DNA of 64,000 nucleotides from Arabidopsis thaliana (lineage: Eukaryota; Streptophyta; Magnoliopsida; Brassicales; Brassicaceae). The position numbers were made by a program, and so were the translations under genes. The DNA lies in the NCBI RefSeq assembly GCF_000001735.4, contig NC_003076.8, forward strand, positions 14,821,835-14,885,834. The letters are read 5' to 3'. Of the stretch, positions 41,565 through 53,351 are shown one piece after another. Numbering within the stretch: the first letter of the stretch is position 1; each line of letters opens with the position of its first letter. The notes below the pieces were generated by a model. It was not told the origin of the DNA. It did not search any database and saw only the letters and a program-made list of their open reading frames with translations.

Positions 41565-43010
41565 TTTCTCGAGAAAATTTTTGTTCTTCGTCTCCAGAAA
41601 TTCTGGGAATTTGGGTTTAAGGGTTAAAGATTTGTAACGAAAGGGTATATAAACCGACATTTAAGTGAAATCGCCCGGTTTGATATAACGGGGGGTTTAA
41701 AAAATCCGACCCGTTTAACATTGGCCAGTGGGTCCTTTAGTGATGTTGGGTTTCAAACCGGTGGGCCTAATCAATTTTATATTTATTTTGAGCTGTTTAG
41801 TAAAACAATATAATCAATTCAATGATCGATGTTGTAGCATAAATAATCTCTAAACGTTTAAGAACATAAACATGAAAAACCTAATTAACCATTATTAATT
41901 ATCATTGCCGGGGTGTGCAAGCACGAGTCCCATTTTTTTAGACATTTTTTTCTTTTGTATTTTAAGACCCTAAAAATTTAAAGAAGTGTATATAATTTTT
42001 AAAATATTAAATATTTAGGCTGTAATTTCAAAACAATTTCAAAATAGCACAGATCATATGGTCCAATAAATTTTGACCGAGCCTGGTTATATTCATCCAA
42101 AACATATTTTTGTTCATATAATAACAAAACATGGATATTTCGTTTTGATGTCAATGAACATAGATCAAAAGTTACAAAATAATAGTAACATAAGAACACA
42201 CTAGACGATCATACATGTCAAAATTCCGATCACAACATCAAGATATTTTTAAACCGCCGCAGAAGACTCATGTGATTAAAGATTGAAGAAGATATATTCA
42301 TTACTACATTTGCATATAAATACTCTATAGTTCTGAATTATTGTTTATGCTTTGTTGTTGTTAATGATGTACATGTTATTTGGATTGAGAATCGTATACA
42401 TAGCGATGTCTTAAGTAATTCTCAAGTGTAAGAGAAACAAAATATCAAAAGTTTATTAATAAAGATTCATACTTTCATTTTTAACAAATGATGCGTTGTG
42501 GCTGAGATGGAAGACGACGTGCGACAGGTCAAATTGGGAGAAATAATAAGAAAATCTAATGATTACACAAAATTACTAATTACTTTATTATTGAAAAAGA
42601 TGGGCTGATTTGGGGCAGTTTCCATAACTGTTGTTGGTGATATCACATATTACGTATAATAAATCGAACTTTGTTAAGCAGAAAATCAATTTCATGCATG
42701 TGACTTAAGGTATTTGTACAGTTTGTTTACATGAGAGTTTATAACTGAAACTTAAATCAGAACTTACATTTTGTGTTCAAAATTAATCAACTACATAAAG
42801 GATAAGGAAGAAAACACTAACAAGAATAAGATTAGCATAGCAACGATAGATTGGATTCGTGAGCATTAAAAGTCAACAATGATCTAATCACATAAGATAT
42901 AGATTGCCACATCACTATAACAATGTTGAAACAGTTGAAATTTTATGTCGTAGCAACGGCCAAAACTGTAATGGATACAATAAAATATATTCGGCAAGAG
43001 GACTCTAATA
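41565..43010. other. Copy H promoter and long intergenic region
   Basis: CCGGTTTGAT occurs near 41675, likely part of the copy H promoter. The remainder is AT-rich without a supported gene, up to the tRNA-derived hairpin. Confidence 0.45.
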
Positions 43011-43064
43011 GTGCGGTGAGCGTGGATCTGAAGGTCGCGTGTTCGATCCACGCTCACCGCACCA
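43011..43064 (+). pseudogene. tRNA-Phe(GAA) 3'-half relic forming a perfect hairpin
   Basis: Sequence 43025-43064 matches the plant tRNA-Phe 3' part from the anticodon stem through variable loop and T-arm (GCGTGTTCGATCCACGC) to the acceptor end, and it includes CCA, which nuclear tRNA genes do not encode. The D-arm and anticodon are missing. In their place, 43011-43028 (GTGCGGTGAGCGTGGATC) is the exact reverse complement of 43045-43062, giving an 18-bp stem with a 16-nt loop. It cannot be a functional tRNA. A cDNA of a mature tRNA that folded back is a plausible origin. Confidence 0.75.
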
Positions 43065-43089
43065 TTTGATAACAATACAAACTATGAAT

Positions 43090-43975
43090 GGTGATTTTGA
43101 AAATTGCCCTATTTTTGAGTTTTTGTTTGAAAAATACATTCTACCCTATTTTCAATTAAAAATATAATTTTAAATATGTTAAATGACAATTTTTGTCCAG
43201 ATTTGAAATAAAAGAAATCTTTTTGATAAACTAAAATTAAATACGAATTTGTTTTTAAAAAAAAAGAATAAAGTTAATTTAAAATCTTAATTATTATTTT
43301 TAACTATTTTAAGATAAAGCAGATTATATATTTTAAATATTAAAATCTAGCATGATATTATCAAAAAAATATTCTAAAGTTTATCACTTCATATTTCTCA
43401 CAGTATATAAAGAAATCAATCTAACTCCAAACACATAATTTTTTAACTCTACATTATTACCCAAGTTTTCTCTAACTGTAATGTAAACTACTTTAGCTTT
43501 GTTTGTAAATATTTGTAATTTCAATAATCAAAACATGATAATGAAATTCTGCATGGTGTAACATATATATGCATGGTGTAATTTATACGTATATATACGA
43601 CTAACTTTTCTCTTTTAAAAAATATTGTTTTTGTTTGTCTTGTAACAATATTTTTCATTAAAAAGATATTCAAGATAAATTATATGTAAAATTGTTAGGT
43701 AGTTAATATTAAATAGTTGACGAAAAAAATAGTTACATCAAATATTTTTAAATTAAAATATATTATTTTGATCGACAAAAAATATAATAAAAAGCTGATT
43801 TTGTTTTAAATATAAATGTTTTAAAATTATTAGTAAATTTTAGTAAGGATATATTTGTAATTTTATATTCCTTTCTTATTTTAGAAAATAGTTTTTAAAG
43901 AGAAAAAATGGGTAGGTTATTTTTCAAACAAAAACTTTTCTAACTTTTCTAACTTTTCTAAATTTTCAAACAATA
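43090..43975. mobile_element. Short non-autonomous MULE-like element
   Basis: About 885 bp between direct repeats (A)ACTATGAAT at 43081-43089 and 43976-43984, a 9-10-bp target duplication. The ends are imperfect inverted repeats of about 60 bp: TTTTTGTTTGAAAAATA then CTACCC on the left (43112-43147) and their reverse complement on the right (43909-43940). The right end also has three copies of ACTTTTCTA. No coding capacity. It lies 25 bp from the tRNA relic. Confidence 0.65.
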
Positions 43976-43984
43976 ACTATGAAT

Positions 43985-44493
43985 CTCTCTATTTCTTATC
44001 TGTATCGATAGTTTGTTACAACTGAGAACCAATTTAGGGCATCACTAGATTCATCAATTCTCTCCCATGACACATGCATCACTTTACGCCAAAGACTTGA
44101 TCAAGCTACTCCCCGAAGATTCTCCAGTTCATTTGATTCTCTACGTATTGATTACTCTTCACACTACATGTTTAGGTCTTCTTCGAGTGTATATCTCTTG
44201 TAATGTGTTAGATTTGCTGGTTCATTATCGAAAACTTATCTTACTAATGTGGCTTCAAATTCTAAGTGAATCATAGGCCGTGCTCTTAGTACTCGTTCAA
44301 TTCATATAATAGGAAATAGTGTGCCCACAACAAATCTTATTACACAAATTTTTAAATCAAACCGAGCAAAGAAAACAGAAGAAAAACACTTTTGCAATTC
44401 AGTATACAAAACAAAAAACCGCCGACGATTTAAACCTCTTCTCAGTTACAATCCTATAGGAGGTAAAATGCAATCTCCAAAATTGCCATTTTC
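43985..44493. other. Intergenic DNA downstream of eIF3j
   Basis: Contains the likely eIF3j 3' UTR from about 44300. A short plus-strand frame near 44067 has no recognisable features. Confidence 0.4.
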
Positions 44494-46880
44494 TCACATG
44501 AAATCATCATCGTCCATGGCATCATAAGGACCCGAAACAAGATCATCATCAGGCTTATCAACATGAAGTTGTTTCTTCTTACCTAGTAAACACAGTGAAA
44601 CGAAAGAAAGAAAGAAAAAAACATTTTAATCTGATCATTTTGGAAACAGAGACATGCTTGCTTAGCTTAAAAACATATAATTCACAAGTCTTATCAAATC
44701 CAAAGAATAAAACAAAATTCAAAGACTGATTGTGTGTACCTGACTTCTTTTTGCCAGCAGCAGCTTCTTTCTCCGCCTTCAATTTTTCATTTGCTATAGC
44801 TGTAATGGACGAAGCAACGTCTTTAACATCTGCTGCTTTCATATTAGCCACAGAAAGTCTCATCACTGCTTTGAGTAGCCCGATATAGTGAAAGCTTTTC
44901 TGCGAAATAGTAGACATAGTTAAAATGCAGACGAATTGGTCTTAATATGATATTTGGTCATATAGAAATAAGTGACAGTTAGCTAAGACAAGAAAGTAAC
45001 AGGAAATGAAAATAGCATACCTCAAATGGTACAAGTCTCTGAGATATCAACTCAGCATAATCCAAGAAATCGCTTTCAGACTTCGGAATTAACATATCGA
45101 CGCTTTTCTCTTCAGTCTTTACTCCAAAGAGTTCAGCAGTTGATTGGTAATCAGCTTCCTCTACAAGCCTAAGATAAGAAGAATATTAAAAATTAGCACA
45201 ATGGCCTTCCTCAGTGACATGCTTCTTACACTACTAGAAAACATTTTTCATCCCATTCAACCAAACCAATGCAGAACCAACAGTAGAAGCATATGTAAGT
45301 GAACTATTATTACACTCTACCTCTGCATGCGAAGTTTCTCAGCAATAGGATCTAGAGGTTCTTCCCTTGATGTTCCTTTCGGAGCTTCAACAGTTTTAAC
45401 CTTCTTTTCAACAGCTTTTACTGCTGGTTTCTTTGGAGCCTTCTCAGAAGCAGGCTTTACTATAGGTGGCTACAGGAGAAACAAAGATTGTTAGCCGCAA
45501 TCTCAAAAACAAATAACAAACAAAACCCAATGACTAAAAGTATATAATGAAAGAAAAATATACCGGAGCAGATACATCTTCCTCCTCCCACGAGTCCTTG
45601 ATATCATTCTCATCCACATCCTCATCATCCCAGTTACTTTTCAGTTCAACTTTTGAGGGAAGTGGTTGAAAGTCCTCGGCCTCTGAAATCAGAAAGGAAA
45701 ACCTAAAAGTGAGAATTCTAATATATTTCCCATATGAAAACTTCAATAAAACAACAATAAAGCCTATCATCTTAGAGAACATAGTAAAATATATATAGCT
45801 GTATACAGCCTGTACTACTTTTTACATATTCAAAGAGATTAATGCAACACCTAGAGAACAAGAAAGTATTGTGTATTGAACAATTCTTAATGTAAGTCTT
45901 ACCCCAATCATCCATATGTGTCGCCGATTATCTAGAAGAAGTACAAGCTGCTATCTGAATCCAACTGAAAACCTGCACAAGGCACAAGCAGCCACATAAC
46001 ATCAGAAAGAACAAAGATCAGAACAAAGATCAGAACAAAGGCTCTCACTGGTGATGCTTAAATGTAAATCATACATTAGTTAGTTATATATCCTGGAGGT
46101 AAAATGCAACAAAACTCCTATGAAAAATCGAATATGATATTTTCAATATAGTGATATTCATGATTTTAAGTAGTTAGTCATCTGGTCTGACCAAGCAACA
46201 AAAACGTGTGTAACAACTCACAGTAAACTTGCAAATACCAGGAATTCATAACAGCCCAAGACAATGATACAATTACTCTTAGGATCAAGGCTTCACAGCT
46301 TAAGAACATAAAACAATCTACTATAGAAAGACTTTCTGATCCTACTAGTACTTCACATGCAAATAGAACTACTAAAATAAGAGCATAGAGCCTGATTACA
46401 AGTTAATTCTCAAGCAAGCCAGCAAACACAAGTTTGTTCGTTCCAAAACTTAGGTTATGAACACCGAGTTTGCGACCTGATTCATGAAAGGATTCAGCTT
46501 TTAAACATCATCAATCATACAAAAGAATATAGCAAAACAGAGTTTGATTGATCATTAGTGTAATCTAAACCCAATTAGTGACAAATTACACAACTTTTAA
46601 GGAGGAACCTACAACCCAATTACCAATAAAAACCCATCAAGCACCACAAATCCTAAATCTAACCTTACACAAAATCAGTACTGATAAATATTGGCATGCC
46701 CAGCTCGGATTCAATTCGATGAATTCAACAGTCAAGTGAAATTGAAGCGAATGGAGACGGAAGAAACAGTACCTGAGAAAGGCTGAATCCTGAAGGTAGG
46801 TTTCAGCCGGAGAATAGAAATCGCCACCACAAAAAACGAAAAAGATGTAGCTTTCCGATGTGAAGCAGACGAAACGACAA
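44494..46880 (-). CDS. eIF3j: Translation initiation factor eIF3 subunit j (225 aa)
   Basis: Six coding exons (45903-45915, 45564-45682, 45321-45469, 45021-45168, 44740-44899, 44494-44582) total 678 nt. The start MDDWEAEDFQPLP is followed by the acidic N-terminal stretch (SNWDDEDVDEND, SWEEEDV), a Lys/Pro-rich linker, the helical eIF3j core (LRMQRLVEEADYQ, AELFGV, YAELISQRL, HYIGLLKAVMRLS) and the acidic C-terminus ending DDDDFM. eIF3j is the loosely bound eIF3 subunit that contacts the 40S mRNA channel and decoding site. The first coding exon is only 13 nt. A 5' UTR intron of 800 bp (45973-46772) separates it from a noncoding exon at about 46773-46880, a layout common in highly expressed plant genes. 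Divergent duplicates of this gene exist in Arabidopsis. Confidence 0.92.
45973..46772 (-). promoter_or_regulatory. Leader intron of eIF3j
   Basis: Donor CAG/GTACTG at 46773/46772 and acceptor TTGTGCAG at 45973 flank 800 bp of AT-rich DNA in the 5' UTR. Such introns often enhance expression in plants. That effect is inferred here. Confidence 0.7.
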
Positions 46881-47609
46881 CGAAGATGGATTTTAGGTTT
46901 TTCTCTTCTCTTTCTATAATATTCGCATTTAAGTGGAATTATTTATATTTTTTAAAAATACTTATTTCCCTTCTTCTTTTTTTGATCACCTAATTTGAAT
47001 TGGCTTAAACTTTTTAAAATTACCTATATTTAGGTATTTTATTTTCTCTTTTGTTTTGTCAGTGTTATATTCTTAACAAAATAAATAAAAGAACAATTGT
47101 TAAAAAAAAAACATAAAAGAACAATTGTTTAAATATAATTCATAACTAAGATTAATAAACATTTTGGACCAAAATAAAAAAAAATAATAAGAATTTATTT
47201 TTAACGAAATTAAAAATTTAGATTAATTAAGAAAAATAATTTTAAAATGATATAAATTTTTAACTATCATCAGATGTATTTCATAAATATTATTAGTAAA
47301 ACGATTTTCATAAGACTTCCAATTTTGATATAATACAAAGACTTGAACAAAAACAAAAAAACCTAAAAAGCTAAACCACAAAAAAAAAATTGAAAACTTA
47401 GTTTTTATTAGAAGGAAAATATCACTCGATAACATTTTTTTTACCCCCTATATTATCAGTTTAGTCAATTATAGATTGTAGCGAGATATTATTGCACACG
47501 GTAGGAGAAGATTTTATGTTGATATTGTTTTGGGAGTTGTATTTTTTTTTATGTTTTTTTTTCTTCCCCACCTAACGATCAGTCATATTTTTCGATCCTA
47601 TATGAAGAA
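46881..47609. other. AT-rich intergenic DNA
   Basis: Extremely AT-rich with long A and T tracts. No gene is supported. Confidence 0.5.
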
Positions 47610-48500
47610 GAAAGGTTATCGCGATACTAATGTTATCAGAACGTGTTCCTAGTTTTGATTCTTGTTGTAAAACACAAATGGACAACATGTGGCATCGTCG
47701 TTATCGCGATACTAATGTTATCAGAACGTGTTCCTAGTTTTGATTCTTGTTCTAAAACACAAATAGACAACATGTGGCATTGTCGTTATTATTTTAATTA
47801 TCTGCTAGTTGTTATATCGACTAACATTATTACCATTTAAACTCGTAGTCTATTGTTTGTAAAAAGAAATTAAAAAGTTAACTAAAATGATATAGTCTTT
47901 AGCGGCCAAAACGAGATTATCCTGATACTGATGTTAGCGGTTAGAAGCTTATCGCGATACGGGTTGTTATCAGGAAGTGTTTATTAGTTTTGATTCTTTT
48001 TGTAAAACACAAGGAGACAACCTGTGGCATCGTCGTTATTATTTTTCTTATCTGATAGAAGTTAAATCGACTAACATTGTTACCATTTAAACTCGTAGGC
48101 TATTGTTTGAGGATTATTTTTAAAAGGCTACAAACAAATATGCTCGTGTTTAGCGAATAAGAGGTTTTCATGATTCTGTTATTATTAGAACGTGTTACTA
48201 GCTTTGATTCTTGTTGTAAAACACAAAGGGACAACATGTGGCATCGTAGTTATTATCTTAATTATCTGCTAGTAGTTATATCGACTAACATTGTTACCAT
48301 TTAAACTCGTAGTCTATTGATTGTGGACTTTCTTTATAAAGTTAACGGAAATATCATTATGTTTAGCAGATACGAGATTATCGCGATACTATTTGTTATC
48401 AGAACGTTGCTTATAGTCAGCGAGACCACATAGGTTCTATTTAAACTCGCAGTTTATTGTTTGAGGATTATTTCTAAAAGCCAACGGAAACTAGTATCGT
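47610..48500. repeat. Degenerate tandem array (period about 215-250 bp, plus an 85-bp sub-repeat)
   Basis: Units begin with TTATCGCGATAC or a variant at 47616, 47701, 47949, about 48165 and 48378. They share TGTTATCAGAACGTGTT, TTTTGATTCTTGTTGTAAAA, ACACAAAGGGACAACATGTG and ACCATTTAAACTCGTAG. The first two units are near-identical over 85 bp, a recent secondary duplication. No protein is encoded and I do not recognise the family. Confidence 0.85.
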
Positions 48501-49001
48501 ATATATTCGACATACCTACAACCCTATACATATCAATAATGATTTACAATATCTTTATGTTTTTAATGCCAGTGGGAGATATCTTCTAAGATATCTTTAG
48601 CATGTTGAAACTATGCTATAAACTATATTTTGGTTTTATAGGAGCTTTTTTGTCAGAAATTATGTTGGGGAAGACAGAGGATTAATAACTCAGTTTTCAT
48701 ACATAGATACTTAATATTCTGATCATCTGAGCATAGATATTAATATAGCCCTTATTAGAATACTCTTTTCAATCTCAATGTCATAGACACTTTTAATAAA
48801 TCAACAAAATTTATTTGAATTCTATATAGAATAGCTTATATTGCATTACAATGAATCAATGATATTTTCTTTATTTTCAACCTTTTGTATATGATGGTCA
48901 TCGAATATATCAAACTTATATAAGAAAATTTAAATTGATATTAATTTTTATTATTATTAATTTTAAATCTTATGATAGGTGATGATACAAATATGAATAT
49001 A

Positions 49002-49319
49002 TCATTCTAGTACAGAACCATTTGTCTTCAAACAACAACACATGCCTTTATGTGGGCCTGAACGAACGCACAAGAATGGATCCTCCCCACTTTTGCATAC
49101 GTTGATGCAGTCGTCACTAGTTACACAATGGCCTTCGAAATTACATACAATTGCTGAAAAAAAATATTTTTTTTTAAAAAGGTATGAAATATCTCATTTT
49201 TCTAACATTTTTTGTTTTGATATGAAGAAATAGAGGAAGAAAATATAACCAGTTGATTGAGGGAAAACGAGACAGATAAATAATAGCAGAGAGGCAAGGT
49301 AAATTTTTTGTGCAGACAT
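49002..49319 (-). CDS. Defensin-like secreted peptide 1 (73 aa)
   Basis: Two exons on the minus strand (49250-49319 and 49002-49153) with a phase-1 intron directly after the signal peptide, the standard DEFL gene plan. Exon 1 encodes MSAQKIYLASLLLFICLVFP, a secretion signal. The mature peptide has eight cysteines in the order C-x5-C-x5-C-x3-C-x8-C-x9-C-C-C, expected to form four disulfides. These cysteine-rich peptides act outside the cell in defence or cell-cell and pollen signalling. Which applies here cannot be told. The frame is intact and ends VLE. The closest relative is the gene at 53352-53693. Confidence 0.88.
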
Positions 49320-49720
49320 TACTGTAATTGTAGCTATTTTCGGTAAATTTAAGTTCAGTTTTTCTTTCTTGGTTTTAGAGCAAATGGTTACTTCCCTTTA
49401 TAAAATCTAATCATATATATATATGTTTCTTGAAAAAACAAATTATATATACTATTTGAGATTGTAAGAAGTCAATATATGATATTTTATTATATAAAAT
49501 ATAATTTTCAAATTAAGTAACTCATAAAATTGTGTTATGTGTCAATTATATCGATCAATTGTTGACATGTGTCAGAAAACATTTAACTTTTTTTCTTAAA
49601 GAAATAGAAAAACTAATAAAGAAAACATAATCTACATATATTAACTTATATGTCCATTTCATTTTCTTAACCAAAAAGAAAATTAACAAATTTATTTTTA
49701 CATGTGTTATTGATCAATTA
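49320..49720. other. Upstream flank of defensin-like gene 1
   Basis: Contains CCCTTTATAAAAT (about 49394-49406), a plausible TATA box for the minus-strand peptide gene in reverse context, then AT-rich DNA. No other gene. Confidence 0.35.
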
Positions 49721-49985
49721 AATTTAGCATGTATTAATATTTTTATAAAATTATTTATTATGGATAATAATACTAATTAAAAAGGTCACTAAAGTTTAAA
49801 ATAATAATATAATTTATTTAACATTAATTTTAATGGGATAACATTGTATTTAGCATGTATTACTTTTGTTTTAAAAATTATTTAGTATGGATAATAATAA
49901 TAATTAAAAAAGGCCATTGAAGTTTAAAATAACAATATAATTTATTTAATTATTAAATTGGATAAAATTGTACTTATCATTGTAA
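49721..49985. repeat. Tandem duplication of about 125 bp
   Basis: Two diverged copies starting near 49726 and 49851 share TTTAGCATGTATTA, TATGGATAATAATA and AGTTTAAAATAA(T/C)AATATAA. Noncoding. Confidence 0.7.
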
Positions 49986-50324
49986 TATAGTGTTTTTATT
50001 CATTTGTTAAATCAAAACATAAAAAAAAATTGAAAATAGAAAAATTGCTATGAATGCCCTTTTAACACTACCTCTTTTCAATTATACCATTTCATGTTGG
50101 CAATTTTTATTTATACCCGTTTTTAATTTTTAATGACTATTTTATCCCTATTTAGAAAATGTTTTAGGTTAACTAAATGAAATATTCATTTTTCCTGCCT
50201 AAAATATTCCCAAAAGAATTTTCCACCAAAATGTTTCCGCCAACAAAATTTTTGAGCCAAAAAATTTCCAGCCAAATTTTTTTTCTTCAAAAACATCTTT
50301 CTTGTGAAAAAAAAATGGCGGAAA

Positions 50325-50480
50325 GTAGATTTTTAAAGAATTTACAAGGGTTTTAAAAGATTTTTAAAGAATTTACAAGGGTTTAAAACCCTTTAAAAAA
50401 TCTTGTAAATCTTTTTAAAACCTTTTGTAATGGTTCACAAGAGTTTTAAAATGGTTCAAAAATTATTAAAGGGTTTACAA
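50325..50480. repeat. AT-rich hairpin of GTTTTAAA/TTTACAAGG motifs
   Basis: Direct repeats of TTTTAAAGAATTTACAAGGG are followed by imperfect inverted copies centred near GGTTTAAAACC at 50380-50391. The piece can fold on itself and looks like an end or middle of a decayed element. Flanking DNA to 51115 shows no gene. Confidence 0.5.
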
Positions 50481-51115
50481 GGGTTTTCCCCAATTCCATT
50501 ATCCAGTTCATTGTTTTTGGTCGAGGAGGGGGAGAGAAACCATTCGCTATTCCTTTTCCTTTGAGATGGTACGGGATTCGCTTATCCATGGTGTTGAAAA
50601 AGGTTCCAATGTTAGAGGTAACAGGGAGATTATGATGTATTTGGTTTAGGGTTATTCTCTTAGTAGTGAACGGTTTCAGAGGTTTAACAAGGTAACAGGA
50701 AACACTTTAGCAGGTTTACAAAGCTTAACAAAGAGTAGAGAAAGCCATACCAGTGGTTAGATTTCTTGGAGTTGCACTGTGTTGTCTCACTAGGGTGGTG
50801 GAGGCCGGAAGATAAGCAGAAGTGTTGCCGGAGGAGCTCAAAAAACCATTGGATCTTTTCATTTGTAGCTAAAGACCAACGGGTATTGCTACTTTCAGTA
50901 ACAAGAAGTGGTTGAGATTTGGTTTTTTGAAAGTTCCATTCTATGTTTAGCTATCATGGGGACTCGGGCCTGGGAGAGAAAAAAAACCTTTTTCGACCAG
51001 TATTTTTGTTTCCCTTTATATACTTCTTTGTTCAAAATGGAATTGGGAAAAACCAATGGTTAAAATGGAGCTTATGGTTACGATTTTTGAACCATTTTTG
51101 ACCAATAACACATGT

Positions 51116-51154
51116 AAAAACTAATGTTTCAATCAAGTTCATTGTTTTGTCCAA
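51116..51154. repeat. 39-bp inverted repeat, left arm
   Basis: AAAAACTAATGTTTCAATCA and the next 19 bp are an exact reverse complement of 53246-53284. The arms are about 2.1 kb apart and enclose a Helitron remnant and a fold-back element. Confidence 0.85.
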
Positions 51155-51620
51155 TTATGAATTGGGGAAAACCATTATTTTCTCTTTTTGTTTTCAAATG
51201 TTAATCAATCGCCGATTTCATTATAGCTAGGATTTAACATAAAAATGGAATTGATTCCTATTGTTACCTACAATATGAAATGATATTAATCATGTGAATT
51301 ATGGAATTGATTCCTCGACTAACCAACTGTCGGGAAAAGATAAATGTCAAGCACGCTATGCGATAACCGGGAAGTTAATTACAACCCAATGTCCCTCACC
51401 CGAGTACAGGAGGAGGTAGTGAACAAGTATGGGGTCATATGACATCCATGGAATTTTGTTTTTAGTTTACTTTTTGTTACAAAATTTATATTGACCCTTC
51501 TTGAATATAGATATTGACCCCTATAAATGTTTTTATTCAAAAACAAGTGTGGTCTAATAATTATTTTGAACCCTTCAAATTTGCAACGTTATAAAATTCA
51601 TCACAAATAAGTTTTAAATA

Positions 51621-52222
51621 TATCTACATATACATTTTTGCAGCTATTTTATGAAATAAATCTTGTAGTTTGAACTTATTTACAATGATTGCCATTGAGT
51701 TTTAATTATTGATTTTTTTTAGCAATAAATTGATTAACAAACGAAAAATATTCCAAATATATTTCAATCCCAAATATAACGCAGATTTCTCCAAAATTTG
51801 AACTAGATTTTGGCAACTATTTAAAACAAAAAGTGTTTGACAAACTAAAATACAATTGCAATCCTTTAAAATGAGCTAAACGCACCTAAATACATTGCTT
51901 ATCGATTCACTAAATCTTATTTCTCCAAAATTTGAAGTAGATTTCGGCAACTATTTATAAGAAAAATTTGTTTGACAAACTAAAATACAATTGCAATCCC
52001 GTAAAATATTTATTTTAATTATATATTTAAATTAGCGGTGTACTGCGGGTTTTTTTCGGGACGGGTTTGGCGAGACGGGTTTGGAAATACTTTACTTAAT
52101 AACAATTGTAAAATATGAAATAAAAATATTTTATAGATACATATAATTTACATACTTTTATATATATTAATTTTAAAAAATAAATTGTCTTCGCGGTATA
52201 CCGCAGGTTAAAATATAGTATT
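51621..52222. mobile_element. Helitron 3'-end remnant, copy 1
   Basis: About 600 bp aligned in the same orientation with 58381-58984. It ends with the hairpin GCGGTATACCGC followed by AGGTTAAAATATAGT, a decayed Helitron CTAGT terminus. A second hairpin-like GCGGTGTACTGCGGG occurs at about 52035. Noncoding. Confidence 0.7.
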
Positions 52223-52591
52223 ACTAATAATTTTCTAGTAAGTTTAAGATGTTAACATTATTGTTGAGCCTGTTTAACAAAATATTAATTTATTTTGTTG
52301 CTAAAATAATTATGAGTTTTACTCGTGAAACCATTTAAGTTTAACTATTCCATCCATTGAAATGTTTGAATACTTTTTGAACCATCGTAGTATGTCAGAG
52401 CGTAGCTCCAACACTTGTCTTATTAGCATTTGGGGTGGGTAAAAACGACTTGTTAAGTGTGTTTTTTCGTTTTACAAGTTGAGAATCAATCAATAACATA
52501 GTCGAGAATCAATAACATGACGAGGGTAAAAACTCTTTTTCTATATTAGGATAATATAGTCGAGAATCAATAACATGTCTTTATCCGAAAA

Positions 52592-52975
52592 ATACTCATT
52601 TTATTTTCCAACTATTTGCAATTAGTATAATTATTTTCCAACTATGGTATGTGCAAATTTAATCCTTAATTTATCATTGACTTAACAATTTTACTCCAAA
52701 ATTTGGTGAACGTTTATTAGAGAAACGTTAAACGACTCGATTAAATCCTAATAAACTAAAAAAATATTCACTTTTTCTGAATTTGAGGGAAAACTTGAGG
52801 ATTTCTGAATTTATTAGGTTTTACTCAAGTCATTTAACGTTTCTCTATTAGTTAGTAAACATTGACCAAAATTTTGGTCAAAATTATTAGGTCAACGTCA
52901 AAGAATTAAATTTGCACAAAGAATATTTGAGGAATAATTGTGTTAATTGTTAATAGTTGGGAAATAAAATGAGTA
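52592..52975. mobile_element. Fold-back element (MITE-like), 384 bp
   Basis: It begins ATACTCATTTTATTTTCCAA and ends with the imperfect reverse complement (GGGAAATAAAATGAGTAT). The arms extend about 170-190 bp each, through AGAGAAACGTTAAA/TTTAACGTTTCTCT. The flanks share TGTCTTTATC(C/T)GA(A/G)AATAC on both sides, a possible long target duplication. The transcript would be a long hairpin, a potential small-RNA source. Confidence 0.7.
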
Positions 52976-53245
52976 TATACCCTGTCTTTATCTGAGAATA
53001 CTATGAAATTTTAGAATTTGAATAAAATATCAAATTTTTGTAATGTTTTACACTTTCAATAAATGCATGATTTGTAGTATTATTTTCTATATTTAAAGAA
53101 GAAATTTTCTATGAGACACGCTTTTACCAATGTATTATAAATCCGTTTCATGCAAAATAATTAAATTTGTATTTTTTGCTAAATATAAACTTTTGATTGA
53201 CTCTCGACTATGCTACTTCTAAATATGTTTTAAAAAAAATCATAC

Positions 53246-53284
53246 TTGGACAAAACAATGAACTTGATTGAAACATTAGTTTTT
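53246..53284. repeat. 39-bp inverted repeat, right arm
   Basis: Exact reverse complement of 51116-51154. It lies just downstream (3' side) of defensin-like gene 2. Confidence 0.85.
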
Positions 53285-53351
53285 ATTATTTTAAATCGTA
53301 TTACAATATGATGATACAAATATATGGTTGTAACATTATAGAAAAGAAAAA

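Noticed and set aside
41565-41660. 32-residue N-terminal extension of DUF577 copy H
   Set aside because: Paralogues start at the MEES position after a conserved leader, so the extension is more likely untranslated.
43011-43064. Functional tRNA gene
   Set aside because: Only about 42 nt separate the acceptor arms. The D-arm and anticodon are missing, and CCA is present in the DNA.
42884-43075. Minus-strand 63-codon frame with SVDRTRDLQI
   Set aside because: It is the antisense translation of the tRNA-Phe-derived sequence, a well-known artefact and not a protein.
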